Shown here in pieces: positions 11,229-23,073 of a stretch of DNA of 64,000 nt; positions within the stretch are counted from its first letter, which is position 1; each line of letters begins with the position of its first letter. Position numbers and translations under genes: made by a program. Location of the stretch: NCBI GenBank assembly GCA_038373865.1, contig JAXGGA010001048.1:62001-126000 (forward strand), read 5' to 3'. The notes beneath the pieces are model-generated. The model saw nothing but the letters and a program-made list of their open reading frames with translations, had not been told where the DNA came from and did no database searches. The stretch is from Uloborus plumipes (Eukaryota > Arthropoda > Arachnida > Araneae > Uloboridae).

Positions 11229-12979
11229 CAGGGGTCTGGCTAGAGGAAATTCGGTTCCGTTAACGGACCCTTCACAAAAATACGATCAATCAAAATGGAC
11301 CCTTCACAAAAATACGATCAAGCAAAACGGACCCTTCACAAAATGCTGATCAAACAAAACGGATTTCACAAATTATTCATTCAAAAAATAAATTTGAAAT
11401 CAAAATAACGCACAGCATATTTCCATGTAAAAGCCCACAATTTTTGGGCCTGTTCTGAAGGAAACAAATCGCTTTTCCGCCAATTTTTCGAAAAAAAAAA
11501 AAAAAGTCGGCACACATCCTGTCTGCAATGTTCGGGCAAGCAATAAATCTTTAATGTAAAATGTAGCATTTTTTATTGGTTTCTTTTAAAGAAATTAACA
11601 ATTTAAAAAAGGTAGTTGTTCTGTTTTAATTGTTCTGCTTGTTTGTTTTATCATATGCAAATCAAAATTGCTTGCTGCAATGTTGTTGTTATAGATTTCT
11701 CTGGAAATGCAGCGTAAGGATTTTTCTCCCTCCTCATGACTTAAACAAAAATTAAATAATAATAACAGCAATTATCAGCGAAACGAACTTAGAACTGCCA
11801 ACAAATAGCTGAGGGTTGGAGAAAAAATGGGATTGCTCCTGATAGAATGACCATCTATTTAAAATTATCGCCATCTGACGTCTTTGGTGCGACGTTTTGA
11901 CCTTATTTTGGCAGAAATTTAACTGGATTTTTTTTTTTTTTTTTTTGGATGCTTACAGGGGTACAGGTTTTGGGTTTATTCAGGAATTGATGTATTTTTT
12001 CGTCTGTTAATATTGGAAGTTCGATATGGTCTGTTTTGCTACGTCTCCCTACTTCCGTATTTTTTCCTCCGAATTCTTGGCGAATAGGTCGGTGATTATT
12101 AATCATATTCATCATGTAAACCTGATGAAATGTAATTCTAAAATTATTTGACTTTAATAAATTATTTTATTTACCGTTTTTATACTACTGATATACTGAT
12201 ACTGACGTTTTAAAAAATACGATCTCTTTGCATCCGATATGAAAATTGAATTTTACTTATTTTTCAAGCTAATTACTCTTTATTAGGAAGCAAATAAATG
12301 AAAATTTGCTGTATTTTTTGTTCAGATCGTTATTTTAAATTTTGTAAAGCAAAATTAAATGTCCTTTTATGAGTCTAACTGTTAAACGCTGAATGGATCG
12401 TTTCATTTTATTTTTGCATTAATTGTGTTAACAGATATTAATAACACGTTTATTATAGACCTTTGAAATGCAATTGTAAAAAAATTTTACCAAAATAAAT
12501 TCTTTTATATGCCGTTTTTATGCTGTTGATGCCATCACTTTGAAAACTGCAATCTCTTTGCATCCGTTACAGGAATAGGATTTTTCGCATTTTTGATGTT
12601 TAATACGCTTTTTAAGAGGAAAATAAATGACATTTCTTTTTATTTTTAATTAAATTCAAAAAATTTTCGAAATTCCGTGTTTTTTAAGAGTGACTTCTAT
12701 CAGAAAGTGAAATAATGAATCGATCGTTTTTTTTTTTTGAATTATTATAAGGTCTTAAACATCTTCAGTTAATATTTAGTATAATTTAACACAGTCTATA
12801 TTGGAAAAAGAGATTGATATATCGGAGAGGCCACAAAAACTCCCACCATAAAATTTCAATTTTTTTTTTGTAATTTTTTTTTCCAAAATTGTTTGTTTTT
12901 TACAATATTTGATTTTTCACAAAATTATTTAGTTTTTCACAAAAAACGGACCCTGTGAAAAATCCTGGACAGACCCCTG
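11229..12979. mobile_element. 1.75-kb hAT-like element with 5-bp target duplication
   Basis: The ends are CAGGGGTCTGGCTAG (11229) and the inverse of CAGGGGTCTGTCCAG (12979). They are bordered by the direct repeat AACAC (11224-11228 and 12980-12984). Next to the left end is a short tandem array of a roughly 35-bp unit carrying AACGGACCCTTCACAAAA (about 11260-11370). A related CACAAAAAACGGACCC sits at the right end. The interior contains a diverged direct duplication of about 340 bp (from about 12124 and 12464, both with CTCTTTGCATCCG). No transposase frame is intact, so this copy is non-autonomous or decayed. CAGGG-type ends fit hAT, but the 5-bp duplication is shorter than the usual 8 bp. Confidence 0.7.
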
Positions 12980-13470
12980 AACACAGAAAACGTACGTTTC
13001 CAAAAAATTAAGAAATTTAAATGTTTTGAAAAAAATATGTTCATGATTCGACCTATAAAAATCTAAATCAATGACAGAAATTTACGGGGGGAGATATAAT
13101 GCTGGAAAATATTTTTCCTCGAAATGTTAGTTTCAATCAGGTTAGGTGCAGATCGTGTTTTTTATCATTTGTGTGCACACAATTAGAAATTAGTTTAAAC
13201 TTCGTTCCACTTCATTCAAAAGTAGTGTAAGTTTAGGTTCAAACATTTGCCGATGATCGACAAACGACAACACTCGTAAAACGGAATAGCCGTTGATTCG
13301 ATTAGGTTATTCAAGATTCGGTTTAGGTTGACCTACCCTCATCGAGTATCCTCATCAAATAAATATTTCATACAATATTAATGTGTAGTGTTCCCACAGA
13401 CAATTTTCAGAGGGCGTTGCGCAATCCGTTGTTACAATCCGAAAGACAATAGAGGAAGAAAACCTAGCAG
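12980..13470. other. Spacer between two transposons, nothing recognised
   Basis: AT-rich DNA separating the 1.75-kb element from the nested hAT complex. No gene or repeat end was recognised. Confidence 0.3.
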
Positions 13471-14207
13471 TAGGGATGCACCGATTAATCTGCCATAATC
13501 GGCCATTTTGCCGATTATTAATAATGGGCAAAATTTTGCAGATTAATCAGCGGAAAAAAATATTTTTAAATAGGGTAGATGCTTCAGTTAAGGCCACTTC
13601 CTGTCAATTTCTCTAATATTTAATTTTTTATATTTATATAACCAATCAAGTACAATTTTAAAACAAAAACAAACCCTTCTTTATTACTTGCAACCTCAAT
13701 GGTTCATTTTTTTAGAACATATGAGTTTCTAGAAAAATAAATATTTTAAAAATAGTTATTTTTAATACTTAATAGAGGGTGGCCGAAACTGGAGCATGAA
13801 ATCTATTACATGTACCAGTTTTGGCCACATAGTTCATTATTTAAACTGTTTGCAAATAAAATAACTTCAAGTATGGGTGATTCTTCAAATTCCTAACAAT
13901 ATCATGTCTCCGAAGAATAACACAAAAATCATTTGATCAAGAAAGTTTTTTTTTTTTTTTTTTTTTTTTGTCAGAAATACCTTTTCTGATGCTATCCCAT
14001 ACAAATTAAATCAATCCTTCATTTATTTTTTTTCTAGAATAATTCTACCTGTACTGTGTAATAGAGTTCAGAGGTTAGAAGATAAATATAACGTTCTTTA
14101 CATTAAATATAATTCTGGGCCTAGCCAGAAGGCCTTCAATGATGAAAATGTCACTATCCTGCCCCCCCCCCCCCCAAAAAAAAGGCCACTCTCCTGGCTT
14201 TATTTTT

Positions 14208-15340
14208 AACTAGCGGTACCCGCCTGGGCTTTGCCCGTGGTATAAAATTAAAAGGTCATTTGGTAATAAATTGATGACGCAGAAAGGATACTCAATTTTA
14301 GTAATAATCAAATTGTAATTCCTTAAAAGTATGACACAAAAATAAGCCAAAAGAGAAAATAAGAACAATTTTGTTGCTTACAGAAACCAATAGAAATCTT
14401 ACCAAAGTTTAAAAGAAGAAGGAAGTTCTTTCTATCGTTAAAACAAATACTGTCGTCCCGCTTAATCGGGTAACGATAAACAAATACCCGCTTATACGAA
14501 TAAATATCTCGTACGATGCCATGACGTAATGTTGAAATCCCGCTTATCGAATAATATTTCTTGGAACCGACAGAAGCGGGCCGACAGTAATACATTTTTG
14601 AAATGAAACATTTTAGAAAGAACATTGCAATACCGCAATTTATACATACATATTTTTATAATTTACCGAGTTTTAATTCCTTAAAAACTGAAAAAAGAAA
14701 AGCAGACGATTTTTTTCACAACAGTTAAAATAGTTCATTTAACTAATTTTAATAAGGCTTGTAGTTTGGATTGCTACAAAAACAAACACATTTTAAAAGT
14801 AATTAATGGAAAAAGAACGAAACAATAAAGGAAATAAAAACGTAATCACGGTAACAACACGAAAAGTTGATTTCCGTTAATAAAACAATTCATTTCAGCT
14901 TTATTTTTAAATTTTACTCTCAAGCTTAATCATTTTAGAATTGTTTGGCTTGCTTTGCTCAAGGTAAACCTTGAATTTTCGGGAAACTAAAAACAATTAT
15001 TACAGCTCTTCTAATGCTCGTAGAAACTTCAAACTGACATCATTTTTAGCAGAAAATTTCAAGCTTTCGAATGACATAAGTTCTGAAAATGTGTATGAAA
15101 TATTTCTCCTCCATTTTATCGAATTTGTAAGAAAAATGAGCTAAGAATTGGAATAGAAAAAGAACGAAATAGAATTTTCGAAAAAAAGCTTCGTAGTTCA
15201 AAACCCCATGTTACAAACTATATGCCAAATTTTATGAAAATCGACCGCTTTGGCGTTACGCGCGTGACAGACAGACAGACAGAAAGAAAGAAAGAAACAC
15301 TTTCAGCTGTATTATTAGTAGAAGAGATAGAGATAGAGAA
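14208..15340 (+). repeat. Third-level retroposon-like insertion (RTE/SINE-type 3' end)
   Basis: It begins with ACTAGCGGTACCCGCCTGGG followed by TTTGCCCGTGG. It ends with AAAATCGACCGCTTTGGCGT, a (CAGA)n/(AAAG)n run and TATTATTAGTAGAAGAGATA. This pairing of a 'CCCGCCTGGGCTTTGCCCG' head with a 'GCGTGACAGACAGACAG' tail is common at arthropod RTE-related and SINE repeats. The exact ends are approximate. A 138-bp MITE is inserted in it at 14450-14587. Confidence 0.5.
14450..14587. mobile_element. Fourth-level 138-bp Tc1/mariner-type MITE
   Basis: The ends CTGTCGTCCCGCT and AGCGGGCCGACAG are inverted with one mismatch. TA dinucleotides flank both sides (14448-14449 and 14588-14589). TA duplication with CTGTCG-type ends fits a Tc1/mariner or Tigger-like non-autonomous element. 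It is the innermost and so youngest layer of the nest. Confidence 0.65.
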
Positions 15341-16962
15341 GCGCTGGTAATACATCCAGTAGAATAGAAAAATTTATTTCCAGAACATTAGTTTGGAAAC
15401 AAAGATTATGATTTAAAAAAAAGCTAAAACTAGCAGACGATAAATTAAAAAATGCTGCAGACGTGCACGTTTTTAATTCTAACGTGAATAATAGTCCACC
15501 CCCCCCCCCTCCCGAATAGACGTAAATTATTCCTGATATCCGAAATTCTCTTTTATGGCCTGGTGATCAACCTGTTACAGCTGGTTTAAAAAAAGCTTTC
15601 AAATAGACCTTTGATCAAGGCAAAATATTTTTAGAAGAGAAAGAAAAGAAAAAAAAATGCAAAAAATAAAACACCAAAGAAGGCTTTTGGGGGGAAAATA
15701 TTTGGTAATTTTTGACTCAAAATCAAAAATGTTCTATTCCAATACTTTAAAATGGTTACAGAGTCAAGTAAATACACTAAATAATGATATTTGCATGAAT
15801 AAATACACTGCACTCAGTCATTTACTATAAATTTTCCTTTTCAAACTTTCTCTAAAAGTAACCATAACTGAAGCATCTACCCTACTTTTAAAATGTACTT
15901 TTTGAAGTACACCTTCATCAAGAAACTACGATAAATAATTTTATCAAGAGTAAATAAATGATTTTTTCTGCAATCCTTACTATAAGATGCAGTATGAAAG
16001 GGTGCAGAGTAGAAACAAAGTAAATAGTTAATACAACGCGTAAAGCTGAACGGAATATTAACAGCTGATATTCAAATGACACTAATAGGAATAATTAAAA
16101 TTGCTAAACTTATTGCTTAAATTGGAATGAGAAATTTTATTTTATTTATTATCAGTCAATTTTTGGTGATCAACCGGCAGAAAAAATATTTTGAATAAAA
16201 TTATTATAAAATTTCCTTGAACAAGAAACATCCGATGAATAAATTTATAAATGAGAAATAAAAATTTTCTGCAAACATAAGCTTAATATGCAGTACAAAA
16301 GTCATAGTGAGTAAAAACAAAGCAAGTAATTCAAAGTATGAAATATGAAAAAATAATCTTCTCAGTTGATATAAATATTTTAATAAATTAACTTTTCTAC
16401 TTTGAATGAATATACACATATAGACATTTTTGCTACATTTTTCATGAGTTATTCTTTTCTCCTTAGCATAGTGCTTTTAAATAACCACTAGTTTTCAAAG
16501 AATAAAAGTCTTGACTTAAATGGCTTTAAGAGTTGAAAAATAAAGTTTTCACCATAGCCTTCCCCTAGCTTTTTTTAAACAATATTAATGAGTAAACACA
16601 ATTTAAATTTGTTAATTATGCAATGTGGTAATGCAATTTTATTAACAATAGTATGAAAAACGGTTGAAAGAAATTTGAAAACAATTTAAAATTATTTTGA
16701 GAAAATTTTAAAAAAGGGGGAAAAAACATCTCAGAAATAATTTATTAACTATTTCTAAAATAGAATTGTGAAAGAAAGAATTAAAAAAGGTGAAATTGGT
16801 AACACTAAAAATATTCATCATGATCATTAATCGGTAATCGACCAATTTGCTTATCGGTGCATCCCTACCAAAAAGATCAAAATAAATTAATAAATAAATA
16901 AAGAGTTAAATGCAGAGCTCAGTGAACAACAACAGTTAAAAATCAACAAGAAGTCTAAGGGC

Positions 16963-17385
16963 GTACTGTCTGTTTGCGTATTGTGCGCCTGGCAGCCACG
17001 AACGCTTCCATTTGAAAAAAGGGGAGATAGGTTTAGGATGCGCACTTCCCGATGCCTTCAGCTTTTGTTCGCTTGCTACTTCCTTATTGCATTTCGCCCC
17101 TATTTCGAGAAAGTCAGAAGAGACTTGGCGCGTGCGCAGATGCTGCGGAGGTTGCAGGAAAAATTTTTAGACAGTACTGTTTGTTTGCGTATTGTGCGCC
17201 TGGGAGCCACGGACGCTTCCATCTGAAAAAGGGGAGATAGGTTTAGGATGCGCAATACCCGATGCCTTCAGCTTTTGTTCGCTTAATACTTCCTCGTTGC
17301 TCCCCCCCCCCCTATTTCGAGAAAGTCCGAAGAGACTTGGCGCGTGCGCAGATGCGGCGGAGGTCGCACGAAAAAATTTTAGACA
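16963..17385. repeat. Two-unit 211-bp tandem duplication, GC-rich
   Basis: The unit starting GTACTGTCTGTTTGCGTATT at 16963 is repeated from 17174 with about 95 percent identity by eye. Each unit carries GGCGCGTGCGCAGATGC, close to the NRF1-type GCGCATGCGC motif. It also carries a TGTGCGCCTGG...AGCCACG segment. Open frames here are shared by both units, which argues for repeat translation rather than a gene. It may be the remnant of a tandem promoter-like repeat of a transposon. Confidence 0.8.
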
Positions 17386-19719
17386 GTATACAGTGAGGCT
17401 CTCGTAAGCTAAAATCCGACTTTGATAATGTTTACTTTCTTTTGGGGTAATAGGGAAAGGTCGTTGGCATTGAATTGTGTTAGTTTACTTTTGTAGCAGT
17501 TTTTCAAAAATATTCTAACTCAAATCCGTGCCAATAACATGTTTCTTTTTGACCAGACAAACATCGTCAAAGTTATAGCTCAATTAACAGCGCTGCAATG
17601 AACTAAAAAGATGAGACATCTTCACAAAAAAGGAAACAGAGGTTTTTTCACTTTGGTCTCATTCCGAAAATTTGAAAAACATTTATGTCTCATTAAAATA
17701 TGTTTCTAGCTAGATATATTTGAAATCCTCCATTTTCAATCCCGTACTTCATATTACTGAACTAGTTCACATTATTGTCCAAATGACTTTTCTTTGCTTT
17801 TACCTTTTTCGAGCAGAAAAAAAAGTTACTTATGACCAAGTAGTATAGTAACAATTAGTTCCAGTTGATAACAATTTAAGATATGATTTTTAAATAAATA
17901 ACATATAAAGTCAAAATCATGGAAAATAAATAAATAAATGGTAGTAGATAATATTGGGAGTTCTTATTTATATGAACTTCATTATTTCAAAGGAAACTAA
18001 ACTTCATGATCCTGATGACTTCACTTGATCTCCTTTTATACAAACAAATATTTCAACAATACTACTTCATCCAAATTGGCCAAATCAAACAATTTAATGC
18101 ATTCAAAACGTTGTTTTAAATATCAATTTAAAAACTATGGAAAATCCGACTACAGTTCGGTTGGACATGACAAAGATTCTATTCACATAAGATAAAAAAT
18201 ATATAATGCAGACACAATGTGGAATTTAATCTTGAATGAATTTTCTGCGTATCCTTGTATGATACACATACAAAATATAGGGAATAAATCTGTAGAAGAT
18301 TTCCCATTCGCAAAACATGAAGAAATCAAAATCATGAACCAACTTAAAATGGAACTATTCAAACTTCATAGCAAATGGTTATGTTTCAAAAGATGAAACA
18401 TTGATCTAGTTCCAGCAATAAAAGTAATTCTAAATAATAATCCGAGCAAATGCATTCTTTAATTTGCTGCTGACGATATTAATTAAGTTCCCTTTTTTAA
18501 CATAATATTAATGGACGCATTAAAATTCATTGGAAGCTTTCAAGAAAACAATTATTGATTTTTATGTCAATATATAATTTCAGAAAAAAGGATCAGAGCA
18601 ATAGTTCCTAAATTTACTTCCTAAATATAGAGCACAGACGTGTAAAATAATGGCAACTACTTTTTTATCGATATTTGTTGAAAATTTTAAATATTTTACA
18701 CAAAACAGACTCTGAGAGCAAGCAAAAACAATAGCGAGCGTTGCATTGTGAGATTTCAGCTATTGTAAAATTTGCTGGTTTTTACGTTCCTCCGAACTTG
18801 GACGTTCAAAGCTGTGTCAAAGTAGAATTTGACTCAGAAAAAATAGCTTGTTTACACACCAAAACAAGTTGATATAGTTTGATGGCAAGGCTTGATAGAT
18901 TTGTGGAGAAAAAAAACAAGTTTCAAAAAGCAATAACTTATATTATAAATGGGAAAAAAATAGTTTATCTTATTTAGAACTTATTATTTTTAATTTATTT
19001 TATTTTCTGTGGTAGGAGGTTTTAAGCCAATAAAATTCACCGAAAGAGTTTTTTTATTATTGGATAGTTGAACTGAGAAAATTTAGAATTTACAAGTGTG
19101 AAATGTTTTCTGGCAAAAAAAAAAAAAAAGAGCGAAATATCACCTAAAAAAACTTAAAACATTAAAATGTGCTTTGAACTTTTTATTTATTTATTTTTCA
19201 AAAAATGATGAAACTGAAAACATGAAGATGATACTGTTTCATGATAGTAATAAATATTAAATAAACAGCTTTGCTCTCAACGTTAAAATGTTCTTAATAA
19301 TTATTCATTTTTTACACAATAACGGTGAGCTGAATTTGAGAAATAATATTAACAGTTAACAGGACAGTAATAGTAATTCAAAGAAATCACACTTGCACAG
19401 AAATTTCTCAGTAATAGAGAAACAGAAATAAAATTCCACGGAATTGCCCACTTACAAACCTTTAGTAATGAAGCAAGCTCAAAACTTAATTGTATAACTG
19501 CGAGTTTTTTTTTTTTTTTTTTTTCACTGGAAAGTCATTGTTCCTATGCCAAGAAAAGTTAGCTAATGATCTCAATTCAAAACAAACCTGGTCTGGTCTG
19601 CTGTTATCAGTTTATTCCTTTGAAATGCAAAATGCTTAAGAATAATGGTTGAAGTTTGAAATCAATTGATGGAATCTTATCGGTACATTATTTTGGAATG
19701 TGAGCAGCTCAAAAGAATA
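17386..19719. other. AT-rich stretch, nothing recognised
   Basis: No exon, RNA gene or repeat end was recognised. Poly-A and poly-T runs occur at about 19117-19130 and 19505-19524. Confidence 0.35.
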
Positions 19720-20963
19720 TCGTAAAATGGGGTGTATAGGAACAGTGGGGTCAATCGGAATAAAACTTCCCCACCGTACAAAGAAATTCTTCATAAATAT
19801 ACTATTGGGTATTTTTCGCCTTTAATTTTTTTTTTAGAAAGGTAAGATCATAGGAAGTAGGAAAAAAATTACTTTTGTCAATCTGGCGATGCTACTGGTT
19901 TATAAGGAGGGCTGCACATGGAATGCTAGAAAACATCACGTTTTCATAGATTGCAAAACTTCATATGTAAGTACAACCCTTCTTATATTTTAAACCTAAG
20001 AGTGCTATGTTTCAATTATGCATGTATCTGAATAACTAAATTCTGAAAAATGCCATACGATAATTATTTGCGGGGTGTATCGGAACAGTTGGTTCTGTTG
20101 TTAAAATTCAAACTCATTTAAAGGAAACTGCTTGAAAAATCAAGATTCTAACCCCAATTCTTCTAGTCAAGACAAGAACAAGGATTTATTACTGTTTATC
20201 TCTTCTCGTGAGCAACTAGATCTTAGATCTTAGAATGACAGAAAATGGCAGATATAAAAAGATTTTTGCTCCAGGAGACTTCTTTTTACCTAAAATACAC
20301 GGGGAAAGTCATACAGACTTTATGTAACAAAAGTTCAGCACACAGACAGTGATGAATAAGTGGGAAAATCTTACAGGACGATCCCCAAACCCAGAGATTT
20401 CAAGAAACTAAAGAAAAGGCAGCGTTCATCCCAGAAGATGTTATAAAAAAACTTAAGCCAAGCCACAACTGCAAGTTTTAATGACAAGTACATATTCGTG
20501 GACGATATGAGTGACTTCAATTTATGTTACAGCTCTGTATTTCAATTCAAAAGCATTACTTAAAATTAATTTTAATTTTTCATAAGTTCAGAATCATTTT
20601 AAATTTTGACAAGTCATAAATGTTTACTGGTACAGAAAATAAATTTTCATTTGACAATAACTATCTGTTCTTATTTTTTCCCGTCATAATTACTCATGTT
20701 TGTGGGACCTATTACAGGTTAAATTGAAAAAAATAATTTTAACATGTGTTCCGATTGACCCCTATCAGCGGGGTGATTCGGAACATTCCTAAATTCCTAT
20801 ATATATAAATAATAACTATTCGAAATGTTTTGTCTTTGCTTGGAATATAAAAAGCAAAGCAAGACCGAAGTTTATACCCAAAAAATCAAATTAAAAAAAA
20901 ATATTTTAACTACTCTTTTTACCGTTAAAGTTTAAAAGTGTTCCGATTCACCCCATTTTACGG
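19720..20963 (+). mobile_element. Pogo-like relic element with CCGTAAAATGGGG ends
   Basis: The right end CCCCATTTTACGG (ending 20963) and the left end TCGTAAAATGGGG (19720) are inverted and bordered by TA on both sides (19718-19719, 20964-20965). A relative with the same left end starts at 37110. Near 20270-20340 the plus strand reads APGDFFLPKIHGESHTDF, resembling the segment after the DDE core in psq-containing, pogo-related proteins. Frames break soon after, so the copy is dead and internally deleted. A palindrome TTCCGATTGACCCC...GGGGTGATTCGGAA lies at about 20747-20783. Confidence 0.6.
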
Positions 20964-21940
20964 TAATTAATTATTTGTAAAATAATTCTTATTTGTTCAA
21001 TTACATTTTTCGCATGAAACTTTTTAATGCTTATAGGCTTAATCTCTTGCAATGCAAAACTCAAAAAGAAAGAAAGAAAAAAGAATGAAAAAAAGGGAAG
21101 AAAGAAACAGCACATACATCATATTAAAATTTCACAGAAAATACAAAAACAAGATTTCAGATTAAAATCGAAATATAAGTAATCCGCAGTATTTTTGCCG
21201 TCTGTTCATGTCCAGATAAACATATCCAACAGTTAGTTAACAGTTTACAACTGTTCACAGTTTCGACAGAATCTCGCCGATTCAACCCCAAAAATAATAG
21301 TGGTGGTATGGGCCGGCCAAAAGACTTGCTGCTTCTGAAGATCTACTCAGTGAGACTCAACTGATGAAAACGGAATACCAAACAAACGTATGAAAAATCC
21401 GTTATAAATACAAAGTGAAATGTAAATTTGAAACACTAGGTTATTATCTTTATACATAGCCGCAGCGGCTATTATCACACACAGCAGCAGCCCAATTGAA
21501 AATAAAAGAAAACATTTTTCTTAGACACATTTACCTTAATATCACCAGTATTGATCCTTCTTCGAGCTAAGTAAATAAATTACTCAAAAGCATTGTGTTT
21601 AACAGATACGTTATTGAAAAGGAGCAAGGAAAACTTCACACCATTGCATGAACATAGTAAGTTACGTAAATATGCACGTTCAGAGGAGCAGCCAGAAAAA
21701 AAAAAAACTTTCGGAGGGGATATGGTTACGTTTAGTCCTTTTTTGTGGGCAAAAAAGAGCAATTTCTGAGTTTTGGAAGATTGATGCCCCAGGCCCAACT
21801 CCCCCCCCCCCTAACACACACATACCTAAATTTCTGGATTAGAGGTCGCCAAATTTCATTGAAAATGGCTACCAAAGAATCAAGTCCCAGTCGCCAAAAG
21901 TGGCAATTATTGTTCGACCTCGAAGTGAACTTACATGATG
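20964..21940. other. AT-rich stretch with poly-C tract
   Basis: No gene is recognised. A purine-rich run lies near 21064-21108 and an 11-C tract at 21801-21811. The overlapping 149- and 102-codon open frames across 21732-22194 are translations of poly-C and hAT-MITE sequence, not genes. Confidence 0.35.
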
Positions 21941-22398
21941 CAGGGGTGCCCATCCCCCCAAAGCTTAATGGCGCAAATCTCCCCCCCTCCAAAAAAAAAT
22001 CACCACCCTCGTGCTTTTTATTTTCATTTTTACCCATCATATTTATTTTATTTATTTTTTTAAATGTTTTTTTTAATTATAACTATTATTTTTTATATAT
22101 TATTTTTTTTTTAAGTACTTATTTTGGGCAGAAGACAATTGCTTTTCTCCCTTCCAGACATTTCAAGCACACACACACGAAAATAAATAAATAAATACAT
22201 AAATAAATAATAATAAAGAAATAATTTAAATTAAAAAAATAATTAATAATTTGAATTAAAAAAAAATCAGTAAATAATTTAAATTAATAAAATTAATCAA
22301 AAAAATAAATAAATAAATAAATTTGTTTTTAAAAAAGCCCCCCCCCCCATTTTGATGGCGCAACTTGCACCATAATCTCCCCTCTGTGGGCACCACTG
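21941..22398. mobile_element. 458-bp hAT-type MITE
   Basis: It starts CAGGGGTGCCCATCCCCCC and ends GTGGGCACCACTG, giving inverted termini CAG(G/T)GGTGCCCA. Flanking octamers ACATGATG (21933-21940) and TCATGATG (22399-22406) share a perfect 7-mer, consistent with an 8-bp hAT target duplication carrying one mutation. The core is AAAT-type low-complexity DNA bordered by C-rich blocks mentioning GGCGCAA on both sides. No transposase is present. Confidence 0.75.
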
Positions 22399-23073
22399 TC
22401 ATGATGAGCATTATAAAATTATTAAATGTAATTAGCTTTGTAAATTATATTATTACCATGGCTTTTTTTTTTTTTTTGTCATTCATTACAGATCGAACAT
22501 TTTCAGAGTTTCTTAACGTTTTTACATCTACTCACGTTTAAATGATCCTTTTTTTGGTGTGGTGGGTGGAGGGGGTTAAAGGGTAAGTTTTCGCGTTTAT
22601 AAACTGTAATAATTCTCATTCTCCTGAAAAAAAATCATATCAGGGGACAGGAATTTTACGAATAGTATTTAAAATAAAGCCTGTGGAATTTCTCACTTTT
22701 ACTTTCATTTACTCTGCATTTGTATTATGTTTAATAATATGTATATTATTTCCTTTTGTTGTAAGCTTTATATTCGGAAACATATCAATTGAAATTCTGT
22801 TAAATACTTTTGTAGAGTACTAATCTCTTAACTTGTGGTTAGTATTAAATTAAATAGTGAATAGGTTGTTTACTTTTTGAGCTGCCTATATACTATCAAA
22901 TCCCGCTCACATGAGTACAATAGAAAATGCTCTTAACTGCTTTTAGTTTAAGATTTAAATACATGATCGAGGAACTCTAAAACATTAGGAATGGTATGGA
23001 ATCTACATAAGAGGATTTTATTATGCTCCATATTAATGACTTTAAAAATTCTAAAAATAATAAACTAAACGTA
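22399..23073. other. AT-rich stretch, nothing recognised
   Basis: No exon or repeat end was recognised apart from homopolymer T at about 22464-22478. Confidence 0.3.

Larger units (their letters stand above)
13571..15884. mobile_element. Second-level hAT-type element
   Basis: The ends TAGGGTAGATGCTTCAGTTA (13571) and TAACTGAAGCATCTACCCTA (15884) are a perfect 20-bp inverted pair. It is flanked by near-identical octamers TTTTTAAA (13563-13570) and CTTTTAAA (15885-15892), as expected of hAT. A subterminal inverted motif GTGGCC-AAACTGG lies near 13780-13825. It holds the LINE/SINE-like insertion at about 14208-15340. No long frame remains. Confidence 0.7.
13471..16867. mobile_element. Outer hAT-type element of a four-level nest
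   Basis: The termini TAGGGATGCACCGATTAAT (13471) and TTATCGGTGCATCCCTA (ending 16867) are inverted. TAGGGATGCACCGAT is a terminal sequence seen in many hAT elements. Most of its 3.4-kb length is later insertions (13571-15884 and those inside it), so the original element is only about 1.1 kb. The 8 bases on either side match at 5 of 8 positions, so the target duplication is not secure. No transposase frame is visible in the remaining arms. Confidence 0.65.

Noticed and set aside
21732..22194. The longest plus- and minus-strand open frames of this interval (149 and 102 codons)
   Set aside because: Both run through poly-C, poly-T and the low-complexity core of a hAT MITE; residues are Pro/Lys/Phe-rich with no motif.
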